A model generated the notes under the pieces. That model searched no databases, was not told the DNA's origin, and worked only from the letters and a program-made list of their open reading frames with translations. From Pseudomonas azotoformans (GTDB lineage: Bacteria > Pseudomonadota > Gammaproteobacteria > Pseudomonadales > Pseudomonadaceae): a DNA stretch of 64,000 nt. The translations under genes were made by a program, and so were the position numbers. Location of the stretch: NCBI RefSeq assembly GCF_001579805.1, contig NZ_CP014546.1:4464001-4528000 (forward strand), written 5' to 3'. Positions within the stretch are counted from its first letter, which is position 1; each line of letters opens with the position of its first letter. Of the stretch, positions 17,976-26,206 are shown in pieces.

Positions 17976-20204
17976 CTAGCTGACATATACACCCAAGTCA
18001 GTATCCGAAACGATCAGCATCACAGCCGGCAGACCTTCCCTCTTCATCCTTTTTACCAAGGTGGTAAATAAGACGTGATCGTCGGCACTTGGCATCGCTG
18101 AGCAACCATTGGGATGTGAATGCCAATCACCCACGTAGTCGACGATGCCTGCGGTGAGGTCATGTACCTCCTTGAGAGCCTCCAGCTGTCCTTCTTTACC
18201 CCGAATGAAGTGGGTGGGGCTCGACTCGCTGTCCGGTGGCGGCAGCATGGTATCTACGAGGATGATGGTTTTACTTTTCAGGTCAGTAATACCGAGAATC
18301 GATCCTCCGGTTTCGTTAGGGAGAGCCGAAAGCCTCTGTGCCTTGATCTTTGCGATGAGGCCACTGTCATATTTCACCGACCATTCGCCAACTTTCGTGC
18401 AAGAGACGGGGTGAACCTGTACGTCATTAGATTCAATGCTGCCTGACTCGTCATTCTGTGTTGAAACCAGGATCCTGGCTTCAGAATTAATAACAACCTT
18501 GCGCAGCCGCCGTGAAATCAATCCTGCATGGACGTGGATGTTTTCGTTGGGCATGCGAAACGAGACATCTCGACAACCGCCACCCACCCATCGATCACCC
18601 AGATGATTAACGAGATGAGTCTCACCCCATGTGCTGTTCAATATGGCCCGGTAGTACTGGCCCTCCAGAGCATCGACACGCTGCAGCCGCAACGAGTCTT
18701 CGAGTAAAATGACGCTGGACATCCCGGATGGGGTGAGAAATACACTCGCGATCCGAGGGGCCTGATCCCGTAGTGCCAAATCGCGGGGGGCAGCCAGCGT
18801 CGTTGTTGCGTCTACCAACAGGTCGGCATGTTCGATCGCCTCGTGGATACGCGCATCATCGGCCAGAATACCTTTGATAATAGCGTCCGGAGCGGGCTCT
18901 CCTGGATAGATGCGTCGCATCATCTCTCGAAGTACATCCGCTTTCCGAAAGCCAACGTAGTCATCGCAAGCGACATGCCTGGCTACGTTATGCGGTAGCA
19001 GCAGATCCGGGTCTACATACGTCCAGGTACCCCAGGCCAAGCGAGTCCAGATGTCTGCGAGCATGCCTCCGAGCGCTCCTGTCCCTGCCAGCACGCCCTT
19101 GAACGTCGCAGTAACGGGGTCGACTGCAGACAGGTCTCTAGCAAACTCCGTGTTCAAGGTGCCCCGCACCTCAACGGGTCGAATGGCAAGGCCTTTCCAG
19201 GTCTCTCCTGTGTGCCCTCCAAGCTGCAGAGCCGGATAATAAATACCCTGGGGAGTTGGCGGTGCCAGCATCTCGAATGAAGCTGCCAGATCAAACAGAT
19301 TGATCTCCAGCATGTAGCCTTTGACATCCATCCGATCCACTTCGCCATTACGAAGTCTCGGCACCCAGGCCAGGATCAAAATCCCTTGTTTATCGGTTTG
19401 GTCAGATTTACGAAGCCCGCCAGATGCTGCCTCGCGCACAGCGTCAGCAAGATGCTTGTACAGCTCACTGCCCCACTTAACCAACTGATCATGCAACTCA
19501 CCCAGGTTGAATGGGAACATGACCACGGAGGTGGGCTCGACAGGCTCCACCATGATATTCAGCAACTGGTAACCAGATTGCTTGGCAGATGCATCGGAAT
19601 CGGCAAACGCACGCAGCGTAATTTTCCCGATGTTATCGGTTATCTCGACGCGAAGTTTGCATTCACCGCTAGCCAGCTGACTTGGATCAATTGTGGGCAA
19701 GATGAGCTGAAAAGGGCTTTCATAAAACATCTGTTCCAGTGGCTGATCGTCTCGGTGCAGTCGGAGCTCAGATGATTTGCGCAGCCACCAGAACATCCGC
19801 TCTAGGAAACGTTCAGCTGTCCAGATTCGCTCGACGCCGCTCCAATCTACGTCGTAAAGGCAGAGGATCTTGGGCTTACCCGGCTCCGAGCCGTGGAGGT
19901 GTGACAACGCGGGAAAATCTTTGCGCAGTGCGCGAGCTGTCACGGGGATGCGAAGCCGTGGATTGACGGCAATTGCCAGCGTCTCTACGCGATGGATTCC
20001 CCCTGAGTTCTCACCAACGATAGTCCCGTCGCCGGCCTCGATCACGACGTACTCCGTCACACCGCCGGCTTCGCTTTCCCGCCGAAGCTCGAGGAATTCG
20101 ACGCCCGAGAACTCCTTGCATGCCTTTACCAACGCTTTGGTGCCGGCATGAATAGGTTCGGGCTGCTCGCCTATTGGCTCCCCTACTATGTAGAAGCTGG
20201 TCAT
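17976..20204 (-). CDS. E2-E1-JAB triple-domain ubiquitin-like conjugation/deconjugation protein
   Basis: A 742-residue single chain with three domains. Residues about 1-170: prokaryotic E2-like domain with the candidate catalytic Cys115 in KPKILCLYDVDW, followed by a family pattern of helix FLERMFWWLRKSSEL. Residues about 365-610: ThiF/E1-like adenylation domain with GTGALGG (374-380), acidic strand end YVDPD (Asp398), and a candidate thioester Cys544 in GGGCRDVSFR. Residues about 615-742: JAB/MPN+ metalloprotease with Glu631 (NETGG), His695 and His697 (DWHSHP), Ser706 and Asp709 (SADD). In type II CBASS these activities are split between Cap2 (E1-E2) and Cap3 (JAB); here they are one polypeptide. 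All key residues appear present. It starts in an ATGA overlap with the large MBL gene. No beta-grasp modifier and no CD-NTase gene is adjacent. Confidence 0.88.
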   Translation of the reverse strand: MTSFYIVGEPIGEQPEPIHAGTKALVKACKEFSGVEFLELRRESEAGGVTEYVVIEAGDGTIVGENSGGIHRVETLAIAVNPRLRIPVTARALRKDFPALSHLHGSEPGKPKILCLYDVDWSGVERIWTAERFLERMFWWLRKSSELRLHRDDQPLEQMFYESPFQLILPTIDPSQLASGECKLRVEITDNIGKITLRAFADSDASAKQSGYQLLNIMVEPVEPTSVVMFPFNLGELHDQLVKWGSELYKHLADAVREAASGGLRKSDQTDKQGILILAWVPRLRNGEVDRMDVKGYMLEINLFDLAASFEMLAPPTPQGIYYPALQLGGHTGETWKGLAIRPVEVRGTLNTEFARDLSAVDPVTATFKGVLAGTGALGGMLADIWTRLAWGTWTYVDPDLLLPHNVARHVACDDYVGFRKADVLREMMRRIYPGEPAPDAIIKGILADDARIHEAIEHADLLVDATTTLAAPRDLALRDQAPRIASVFLTPSGMSSVILLEDSLRLQRVDALEGQYYRAILNSTWGETHLVNHLGDRWVGGGCRDVSFRMPNENIHVHAGLISRRLRKVVINSEARILVSTQNDESGSIESNDVQVHPVSCTKVGEWSVKYDSGLIAKIKAQRLSALPNETGGSILGITDLKSKTIILVDTMLPPPDSESSPTHFIRGKEGQLEALKEVHDLTAGIVDYVGDWHSHPNGCSAMPSADDHVLFTTLVKRMKREGLPAVMLIVSDTDLGVYVS

Positions 20205-21382
20205 TTGTTAAGGGCACCTGCGCGAGGTGCAGCCGCCGCCGCAGCGGACATGGCTGCTGCGGCAACCACCACCGCCGCTTTGATAACGGTACCGTCTGAT
20301 GCCGACTCCAGTTCAAGCACGCCCTTAGAACCGTTCTCTTCCGTGCAAGCAAACCAACCATCGACACCCCGCAAGATCGCCTTGTACTCACGCTTGGCGC
20401 GGATGCACGGTGGATCATTGAAGTCATCGGCGATTTTCTTGCTGCTGGAGATGATCGTTGCTGACTTCTTAGCCTGGCTCAGGGCATTGCGTGCAGCCTC
20501 TGAAACTTTGGCGTTCTCGCCTTTGCCCGACCAACTGTCCCACGACAGGGTGTGCCACGAACAATGGTGTGGTGCGAGCAGTAAATCATAAGCAAGGGTC
20601 TGAGAGTCGTTCTCAAAACGTTTCCACATCCGCTCCCAGATCAGAACTTCGGCATCGCCGCCTATCAAGAACCGCGTGCGCTTACTGCTGAAGAGAGAGG
20701 GTGTGATTTCTAAGTTCATGACGATACTGGACTCGTTCTTGGTCAATTCCTCTTCCAGTTGAGCGTCATCCTCATGAGGCGCGGGCGCCAGAAGCTGGGC
20801 CCGGAACACCGACGATGCATCACCATCTATGGTGCTGAACCATTCCCCCGATTTGACTAAGATCGAGCGAAGGTCATCGGTCTTGCCGTCGACGTCTTCG
20901 CCCATGATCTTGATTCGGTTTCCGCTGAACGCCCAGCCATAATCTCGCCAGTGCTGCACGCGCCGACGCGCCTCTTTGTTAAATGCCAGAGCATCATCGC
21001 AAAGGGCATGGTTTTTTGACCTCCGCCTGAAGACCAGAGGTGATGACCAAAGCTCACGGATGATGATCCGCTTTTCCCAGCGATCCAGTTTGTCATCCGG
21101 GTATTGGTCTGGTGGGCCAAGCCAGAAATGCTTGCTCAGACCACCACAGTGATCCTTGTCCGGATGGCTCAACATGAATGCATTAACGAAAGGGCGATCA
21201 TCGTTGTCGTACATCACCCGCTCGCGCAATGCTCGCGCGACATCGGGTGTATCGTCATTCGAGTCATCCGCCTTCGCCCGAATATGGCAATCGATCAGGA
21301 TGGTTGTCACGTTGAAGTCAGCCAAGCGCACTAGGGTCATATCCCCGTTACCTACTTGGAAGAAGGAAAATTTAGCTGGCAC
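20201..21382 (-). CDS. MBL-fold metallohydrolase with hydrophobic Ala-rich C-terminal tail
   Basis: A 393-residue metallo-beta-lactamase fold protein, first gene of the operon. The start FSFFQVGNGDMTLVRL parallels that of the small MBL protein; metal residues lie in HPDKDH (73-78), FLIGGDAEV and LLLAPHHCSWH. GTG start at 21382 is set by a strong AGGAGG site six bases upstream. The last 30 residues are unusual: a hydrophobic, alanine-rich run (about 364-385) ending PRAGALNK. It could be a tail anchor, or a flexible tail that serves as conjugation target for the E1-E2 enzyme encoded next. The stop overlaps the E2-E1-JAB start by four bases, indicating fixed stoichiometry. Confidence 0.85.
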   Translation of the reverse strand: MPAKFSFFQVGNGDMTLVRLADFNVTTILIDCHIRAKADDSNDDTPDVARALRERVMYDNDDRPFVNAFMLSHPDKDHCGGLSKHFWLGPPDQYPDDKLDRWEKRIIIRELWSSPLVFRRRSKNHALCDDALAFNKEARRRVQHWRDYGWAFSGNRIKIMGEDVDGKTDDLRSILVKSGEWFSTIDGDASSVFRAQLLAPAPHEDDAQLEEELTKNESSIVMNLEITPSLFSSKRTRFLIGGDAEVLIWERMWKRFENDSQTLAYDLLLAPHHCSWHTLSWDSWSGKGENAKVSEAARNALSQAKKSATIISSSKKIADDFNDPPCIRAKREYKAILRGVDGWFACTEENGSKGVLELESASDGTVIKAAVVVAAAAMSAAAAAAPRAGALNK

Positions 21383-21455
21383 TTGTACCTCCTTACGCTA
21401 TCTGCAAAACAGCCCCTAGTTAAATCCGGGCGCCATCTTCAATTATCTGAAATTA

Positions 21456-21488
21456 TTTATCTTTAAAAGGCATCAGCCTAAAGATAAA
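21456..21488. promoter_or_regulatory. 10-base inverted repeat in the divergent promoter region
   Basis: TTTATCTTTA (21456-21465) and TAAAGATAAA (21479-21488) form a perfect inverted repeat with a 13-base spacer. It lies between the MBL/E2-E1-JAB operon (start 21382) and the divergent gene at 21501; the right arm overlaps the AAAGG ribosome site of the latter. Operator or mRNA hairpin are both possible. Confidence 0.45.
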
Positions 21489-21500
21489 GGCGGAACACGA

Positions 21501-21947
21501 ATGAAATTTTATTATGGCGAGTTGTATTTTTTCAGTGAGCGTTTAATGCGGACTTCGGAAGGCCCAGTTGTTTTTGAAGCTTTCGTCACCTGCCCGATGA
21601 GTACCCCACCGGCATACTTGACGATCATCCTCAACGCGAATGGCTTTATTTTTTCGCTGGCTGCCATGCGCAGGGAATTCCATCGGCTACCGGTCCTCCC
21701 GTCTTCCTGGAAGCAGTCAGCTTCCGCCACACAAAAAACACAACATCTAGTGATTATTCCAAAGAGCCACTACAACATATTCAAAATAATTGGTGGCCGC
21801 AAGCACCTTCTATACGAATGGTTAGCGCAAAATTCGCGTATTGGATCCGATTTTAGGCTGTACGGATGCACAGGCCTTGTGTTTCAAGGGGCTGCCAAAT
21901 TTCACTCGAAATTTAATGTTACAATTTGTCCTGGCGGGCCACGTTAG
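21501..21947 (+). CDS. Hypothetical protein, 148 residues
   Basis: Not recognised. The ATG follows an AAAGGCGGA ribosome site. The protein is mixed alpha/beta in character, without signal peptide or clear membrane helix, and has scattered aromatic residues and a C-terminal CPGGPR. It is divergent from the MBL/E2-E1-JAB operon with 118 bases between starts, so it may share control with it. The AT-rich composition matches the island. No catalytic motif is visible. Confidence 0.45.
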   Translation: MKFYYGELYFFSERLMRTSEGPVVFEAFVTCPMSTPPAYLTIILNANGFIFSLAAMRREFHRLPVLPSSWKQSASATQKTQHLVIIPKSHYNIFKIIGGRKHLLYEWLAQNSRIGSDFRLYGCTGLVFQGAAKFHSKFNVTICPGGPR

Positions 21948-22474
21948 GCTATGCAAAGACTGCACCTAAATCTAGTTTGGCGTCGGAAATATGGCATACT
22001 TTTCTGTCAAATTTACGACAGAAAAACTAATGAGCTAATGATTTAAATAATACCTGGATGCAAGTTCTTGTAGCGCTTAAAGCGCTGACCAAAAGGTTAG
22101 TAGCGCATTTCGCTCGGGTATCAAAAACACAGCTGATTGGTGCTATAGGGACGAGCCACAGTTGTGCCGTGAGAGTCCTATTTTTGGTTATGCCGAGGCG
22201 GTCGCGAGGTGGAGTTGGCTGTTTTGGTGGTGCAGTTTGCAACTCCAATCTGGGGGCATATGACAGTCAGCATCAGTATGCTGGGGTTCGGCCTCCGTGC
22301 CGATCTCTATCGCTGGAGTTCCTGATGATGTGAGGTTTACGATACCAAGGGTCGAGCGGTGTGGCATATTGCCACTTTTCGACCAGTGGCGTTCAACTAT
22401 GGCACCTCTGTCGAACTGGAGTTACGACGTCGTGTTTTTTGCTCAAGTCAGAAATGATCTGTAAGTAGGTGCTA
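21948..22474. other. Intergenic stretch with two palindromes
   Basis: No gene supported. TTTTCTGTC (22000-22008) and GACAGAAAA (22017-22025) form a perfect 9-base inverted repeat with an 8-base spacer, and AGCGCTT-A-AAGCGCT at 22072-22086 is a perfect palindrome. The spacing of the first (CTGT, ten bases, ACAG) does not fit a LexA box. The remainder looks like decayed coding sequence. Confidence 0.45.
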
Positions 22475-23215
22475 ATGAAAGTCTACGAGAATGTGGTCAT
22501 AGGGAATTTTCTGTATTCCTTGGGGTTCTCGATACGGTCTCACCTCGACACAAATATTCCGTTCCCTAGTGTGGTAAATCTCCTCCAGCAGACACCTGTG
22601 GATAAGGAGTTGGGCGATGTCTTACTGACATTCCCAGGTCTGGTGAGATTGATTGAATTCAAAATGAAAGGCGCAAGTTTGAAGAAGGAAAGGCGTAGGC
22701 ATCGAGCCCTTTCCCTGGCGTTAATGGGCGAAAATGCCATGTTGGTCGAGACGTCTAGGAGTGTTCACTGGTACGTCGAGCTTTCCGCGAAAAACCTTAC
22801 AGCGCCATTGATATCGCGGGTAGTTCCTTACCTGGATGCGTTTACTGATTCAGAGTTGCTCAGGCCCGGCGGCATCGAGGAGATGGTAGAGCAGACGGCT
22901 CGGCAGGCGGTATTAGAAGTTGATCCACTATCGCGTGAACAGGCACGAGCCTATTTGGACCTGGTGCGTTTGACTTTGGGAAAAGAAAAACCGGTCGGAG
23001 CAGGAGGACTATTGCTGGTGATGGATACCCATGGCTGCATGCACTTCGCCCAGGTGCAAGATCTCGTTGATCTTAATTTGCCGGATCGGTTGTGGCTCGA
23101 AAAGGTTCTTACTGGGCCTGAAAGGCAGCCCTCGGACCTATCCATCCAACATGAGAAGGGAGGTCCCTCGTTTAAGCGCGAGCCTGAGCCTGAAATCTCC
23201 TTTCGTATGAAATGA
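22475..23215 (+). CDS. Hypothetical protein with PD-(D/E)XK-nuclease-like core
   Basis: A 246-residue protein, no signal or membrane segment. Residues about 40-70 read DKELGDVLLTFPGLVRLIEFKMKG: an acidic residue on one strand (GDVLL) followed by a second strand with EFK, the spacing seen in PD-(D/E)XK nuclease cores. The rest is helical. No other domain is visible. It is followed after 28 bases by a coiled-coil membrane protein, possibly an operon. I chose ATG 22475 over GTG 22469. If the core assignment is right it would be a restriction-type or defence nuclease; otherwise unknown. Confidence 0.5.
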   Translation: MKVYENVVIGNFLYSLGFSIRSHLDTNIPFPSVVNLLQQTPVDKELGDVLLTFPGLVRLIEFKMKGASLKKERRRHRALSLALMGENAMLVETSRSVHWYVELSAKNLTAPLISRVVPYLDAFTDSELLRPGGIEEMVEQTARQAVLEVDPLSREQARAYLDLVRLTLGKEKPVGAGGLLLVMDTHGCMHFAQVQDLVDLNLPDRLWLEKVLTGPERQPSDLSIQHEKGGPSFKREPEPEISFRMK

Positions 23216-23243
23216 ATTATTAATCTGAAACCGAGTACGCACA

Positions 23244-23717
23244 ATGTCGCAAATGGACCCGCAACAGTTTGATCGAGTCAGAGTGATAGTCACCGCTGCG
23301 CAAAATATCCTCGACGCCGCAGAGAGTGATCGAGTAGCTGTTAGTGAGATTCTCCAAAAATTGCAACGATTGGAAAGCAAAGTCGATCAGTCTCTGGCAC
23401 AGATTCCACGAACTATTGAGGGTTCGCTGAACAAATTGTCGAGCGCCGTAGCGCAGGGGGCTGCTGTGCAGCTAAGCGAAAAATTTATTCACGCAAACCA
23501 GGCCGCAAGTGATGCCACGCAGTTGTTCCGAACTGCGGGCAACACCGTTTGGCGTAAGTATTGGATTGCCACGGCTGTATCCCAGGTTGTTTTCGCCATG
23601 ACTTTGGCCGCAGCCGCGTACTATTTCATCCCGAGTAAGGCGGAGGTCGCAAGCAGGCAAAATCAGCTTGCCGAGCTTAATCGCTCAATAGCAGCATTAA
23701 AAAATGGAAAGAGGTGA
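23244..23717 (+). CDS. Coiled-coil protein with one membrane helix
   Basis: A 157-residue protein: N-terminal helical coiled-coil region (about 1-75), a hydrophobic segment (about 112-130, WIATAVSQVVFAMTLAAAAYYF) and a second short coiled coil at the C-terminus (KAEVASRQNQLAELNRSIAALKNGKR). This plan is frequent among accessory proteins of mobilisation or conjugation cassettes encoded before a relaxase, but I do not recognise the family. An overlapping ATG at 23704 opens another frame that ends after 18 codons, as if the next gene of the cassette had been cut off. Confidence 0.5.
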   Translation: MSQMDPQQFDRVRVIVTAAQNILDAAESDRVAVSEILQKLQRLESKVDQSLAQIPRTIEGSLNKLSSAVAQGAAVQLSEKFIHANQAASDATQLFRTAGNTVWRKYWIATAVSQVVFAMTLAAAAYYFIPSKAEVASRQNQLAELNRSIAALKNGKR

Positions 23718-23760
23718 GCCGTCCTTACAGGCGCTATATGAGGAGCTAGAAGCCGAGTGA
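23704..23760 (+). pseudogene. Truncated 5' end of a gene (18 codons)
   Basis: ATG at 23704 overlaps the end of the preceding gene and reads MERGEPSLQALYEELEAE before a TGA at 23758-23760, where unrelated dapA-like sequence begins. It looks like the start of a deleted downstream gene of the mobilisation-like cassette; the junction lies at about 23755. Confidence 0.35.
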
Positions 23761-24592
23761 CGCGCAGGTGGCCAAAGACCGTGAGCTGATCGAGATCGGC
23801 ATGAGTGCCGTCGTTTACTGCGGCTCCATGGGCGACTGGCCACTACTCACCGAAGCCCGGCGCCAGGAAGGCGTTGCACGCATGGTGGCGGCAGGCATCC
23901 CGACTATTGTCGGCACCGTGGCGGTGAACTCGCGTGAAGCAGTTGCCCACGCGGCGCATGCGGCGAAAATGGGCGCGAGCGGGTTGATGGTCATTCCACG
24001 TGTATCGTCGCGCGGTGCCTCGGCTTCCGCGCAGAAAGCCCACTTCGCGGCTATTTTTAATGCAGCGCGACAGTTGCCGGCAGTGATTTACAACAGCCCT
24101 TACTACGGCTTTGCCACTCGTGCCGACTTGTTCCTCGAATTGCGTCGCGAGTTCCCGAACCTCATAGGCTCGAGGAGTTCGGCGGCGCGGCAGAATTCAT
24201 CCCCTCCAAAGACGACGTAGTCACTCTGATGGTGGGCGTGGATACCCAAGTGGTGCACGGTTTCGTCAAGTGCAACGCCATCACCGGCATAGGCAACGCC
24301 TTGCCGCGTGAAGGGATGCACCTGGCGCAACTGAGCAAGGCTGCGGCCAAAGGCGATGCCAAGGCACGCCAGCACGCCAAAGAACTGGAAGCGGCGTTGG
24401 CCGTATTGTCTTCGTTCGATGAAGGCACCGATCTTGTGCTGTATTACATGTACGTGATGGTGCTCAACGGAGATCTGGATACACCTTGCATTTCTACGAT
24501 ACCGGCGTGCTGAGTGACTCGCAGCGCCGTTACGTCGAAACACAGTTCGCCTTGTTCCGCGCGTGGTACTCGCAGTGGTCCAACGCTAAAGG
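23761..24592 (+). pseudogene. Dihydrodipicolinate synthase-family protein, 5'-truncated and frameshifted
   Basis: Three successive frames together spell most of a DapA-family aldolase: VAKDRELIEIGMSAVVYCGSMGDW..., PAVIYNSPYYGFATRADLFLELRREFPNLIG; then EEFGGAAEFIPSKDDVVTLMVGVDTQVVHGFV...AITGIGNALPREG...ALAVLSSFDEGTDLVLYY; then YTLHFYDTGVLSDSQRRYVETQFALFRAWYSQWSN. Frame changes occur near 24166 and 24480, short internal segments are missing, and the N-terminal 40 or so residues are absent. The expected Schiff-base Lys in FKEFGG is changed to Glu. The family belongs to amino-acid or hydroxyproline-type catabolism in Pseudomonas. It is dead. Confidence 0.75.
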
Positions 24593-24599
24593 CGCGCAT

Positions 24600-25026
24600 G
24601 GCGGTGCTGCATGCCAAAGGCCAACTGGCGGTGGGCGACCCGCAAGATGCATTCGTCTTCGAGGAGCCTGGCTACCGCATGGCCAGATATTGCTTTGAGG
24701 CCACGGGCGCGACGGCGCTGCCCATACCCGTCGATGCCTCTGGACTGGATACCAGTGCCTTGCCGGAAGGTGATCGTGTGCGCTTGGCCTTTGTCACTCC
24801 GTCTCACCAGTTTCCCATGGGGGCGGTGCTTCCTGTCGCTCGTCGCCTCGAACTGCTGAGTTGGGCGAGTCGACATCACGCGTGGATCATTGAGGACGAT
24901 TACGGCGGCGAGTTTCGCTATGGCCAGCGGCCCATCGACGCGCTGCAATCCATGGACGCAGAGGCTCGCGTCATTTATGTCGGAACATTCTCCAAGGCAC
25001 TCTCACCGCAACTCAGGTTGGGCTAT
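24600..25026 (+). pseudogene. MocR/PdxR-type aminotransferase-domain fragment
   Basis: About 140 codons of a type I PLP aminotransferase domain as found at the C-terminus of GntR/MocR regulators: FVFEEPGYRMARYCFEATGA, VTPSHQFPMGAVLP, WIIEDDYGGEFRYGQRP, and TFSKALSPQLRLGY with the PLP lysine. Both ends are missing: the N-terminal HTH region is replaced by dapA-like sequence and the match stops at about 25026 in unrelated DNA. It is a chimera of two broken catabolic genes. Confidence 0.75.
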
Positions 25027-25597
25027 AGGGCGGTTTTTTTGCTGATCATATATCTTGGCTGCATACGCAATTTGAAAGCAAAAAATTCAACGTGATGCCC
25101 AAGATTCTGTCAGCCTGCTTTAGCATGCTGCGTCTGGGCAATTTGTATTTCTTTGTCCTCCTCTGTGATTAAGAAGAAGCACCTTCGAGCGTGCTGGCGT
25201 TGCGAGCGTGCAAGGCCCGCTACCTCATCTACGTTGATGGTTCATTCTTCTTCCACAGCCGGGCCGGATGTGGGTCGGACGCAGCGAGGATTGGAGCAGT
25301 GATGCCCTACGCGAGCCGCCATTGTTCTGATTATTGTTTTGAGGAAAACTTATTTCGGTTTGCCATAGAACTTGTATCTGCTGTGAATACGTATGGTTCA
25401 TGGGCAGCTTAGATTGTAGCGCCTTCGGTCAGCATGCAACCTTGTCAATAGAGCCGAATGAATCAAGCATACGATCGCTGCTGTCCGATTTTCGCTACGG
25501 AGTGATCTGGAAGACAAGCAATTCGAGTGGCCAAGTGCCAAAGGTTTGTGTTAATGAAGTCGCGCCCCATACAGAAACTTCGGAATAAGAGTCATCC
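25027..25597. other. Non-coding stretch after the pseudogenes
   Basis: Short open pieces only (for example 25191-25412), without ribosome sites or recognisable families. AT-rich part 25027-25180 may contain the promoter side of the AbiEi-like gene's ancestral locus. Confidence 0.4.
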
Positions 25598-26191
25598 ATG
25601 CCGGTCGCTAAGTCTATTTCTAAGCGTATAAAGTACATGCAGAAGGGCAAACCCTTCACCAGGTCAGTTTTTGCAGAGGAGGGCTCTCGCACCTCCGTCA
25701 ATAAAGCACTGTCTCGGATGGTGCACAGCGGCGTACTAGAGCGCGTTGCTCGCGGCATCTACATGCGCCCTAAGCTGAGTGAGTATACCGGTAAGAAGAT
25801 TCGAGCTAGCCCGATATCAATCATGGAAATGGTTGCAAGGGCCAGAGGCGAGACAATCCAGATTCATGGAGTGGAAGCTGCACGCAGACTGGGAATCAGC
25901 ACCCAGATGCAGGTCTTACCGACTTACTACACCAGCGGGTCGACACGAGAAATCAAAATAGGCAACGCGGTAGGTCGGTTGCGTCATTCGTCTTGGCAAC
26001 GACTCCAGCATGCAGGCACGCCAGTAGGTTTAGTCTTGACTGCTTTGTTTTATCTTGGGAAAGAGGGCGTGACTGAGCAATTCACCAGTAAGATCCTTAG
26101 CTCGCTTAGCGCCGAGGAGTTCAGCAAACTCATGGCCTGCAAGATGCCCAGATGGATTCGAAAGGTATTGACCGGTTTTGCTAAGGAATGA
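25598..26191 (+). CDS. AbiEi-like antitoxin (DUF6088-type), full-length copy
   Basis: A 197-residue protein. The N-terminal region (ISKRIKYMQKGKPFTRSVFAEEGSRTSVNKALSRMVHSGVLERVARGIYMRPK) is a winged-helix domain of the AbiEi antitoxin/DUF6088 kind; the C-terminal half is the conserved antitoxin domain with VHGVEAARRLGIS-type and YYTSGSTREIKIGN motifs (here IHGVEAARRLG). In type IV toxin-antitoxin systems AbiEi represses the operon and blocks the AbiEii nucleotidyltransferase toxin. No AbiEii gene follows: an IS3-family element starts at the stop codon. A shortened second copy lies at 48064. Antitoxin function alone is possible as a solitary repressor. Confidence 0.75.
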   Translation: MPVAKSISKRIKYMQKGKPFTRSVFAEEGSRTSVNKALSRMVHSGVLERVARGIYMRPKLSEYTGKKIRASPISIMEMVARARGETIQIHGVEAARRLGISTQMQVLPTYYTSGSTREIKIGNAVGRLRHSSWQRLQHAGTPVGLVLTALFYLGKEGVTEQFTSKILSSLSAEEFSKLMACKMPRWIRKVLTGFAKE

Positions 26192-26206
26192 ATCGCCCCG
26201 GATTCT

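Noticed and set aside
17976..20204. Classical type II CBASS locus
   Set aside because: E1-E2 and JAB domains are present, but fused, and no CD-NTase gene or standard CBASS effector could be found nearby.
22000..22025. LexA box
   Set aside because: The dyad reads CTGT, ten bases, ACAG; the canonical spacing is eight.
25191..25412. 73-codon frame
   Set aside because: No ribosome site and no recognisable protein character.
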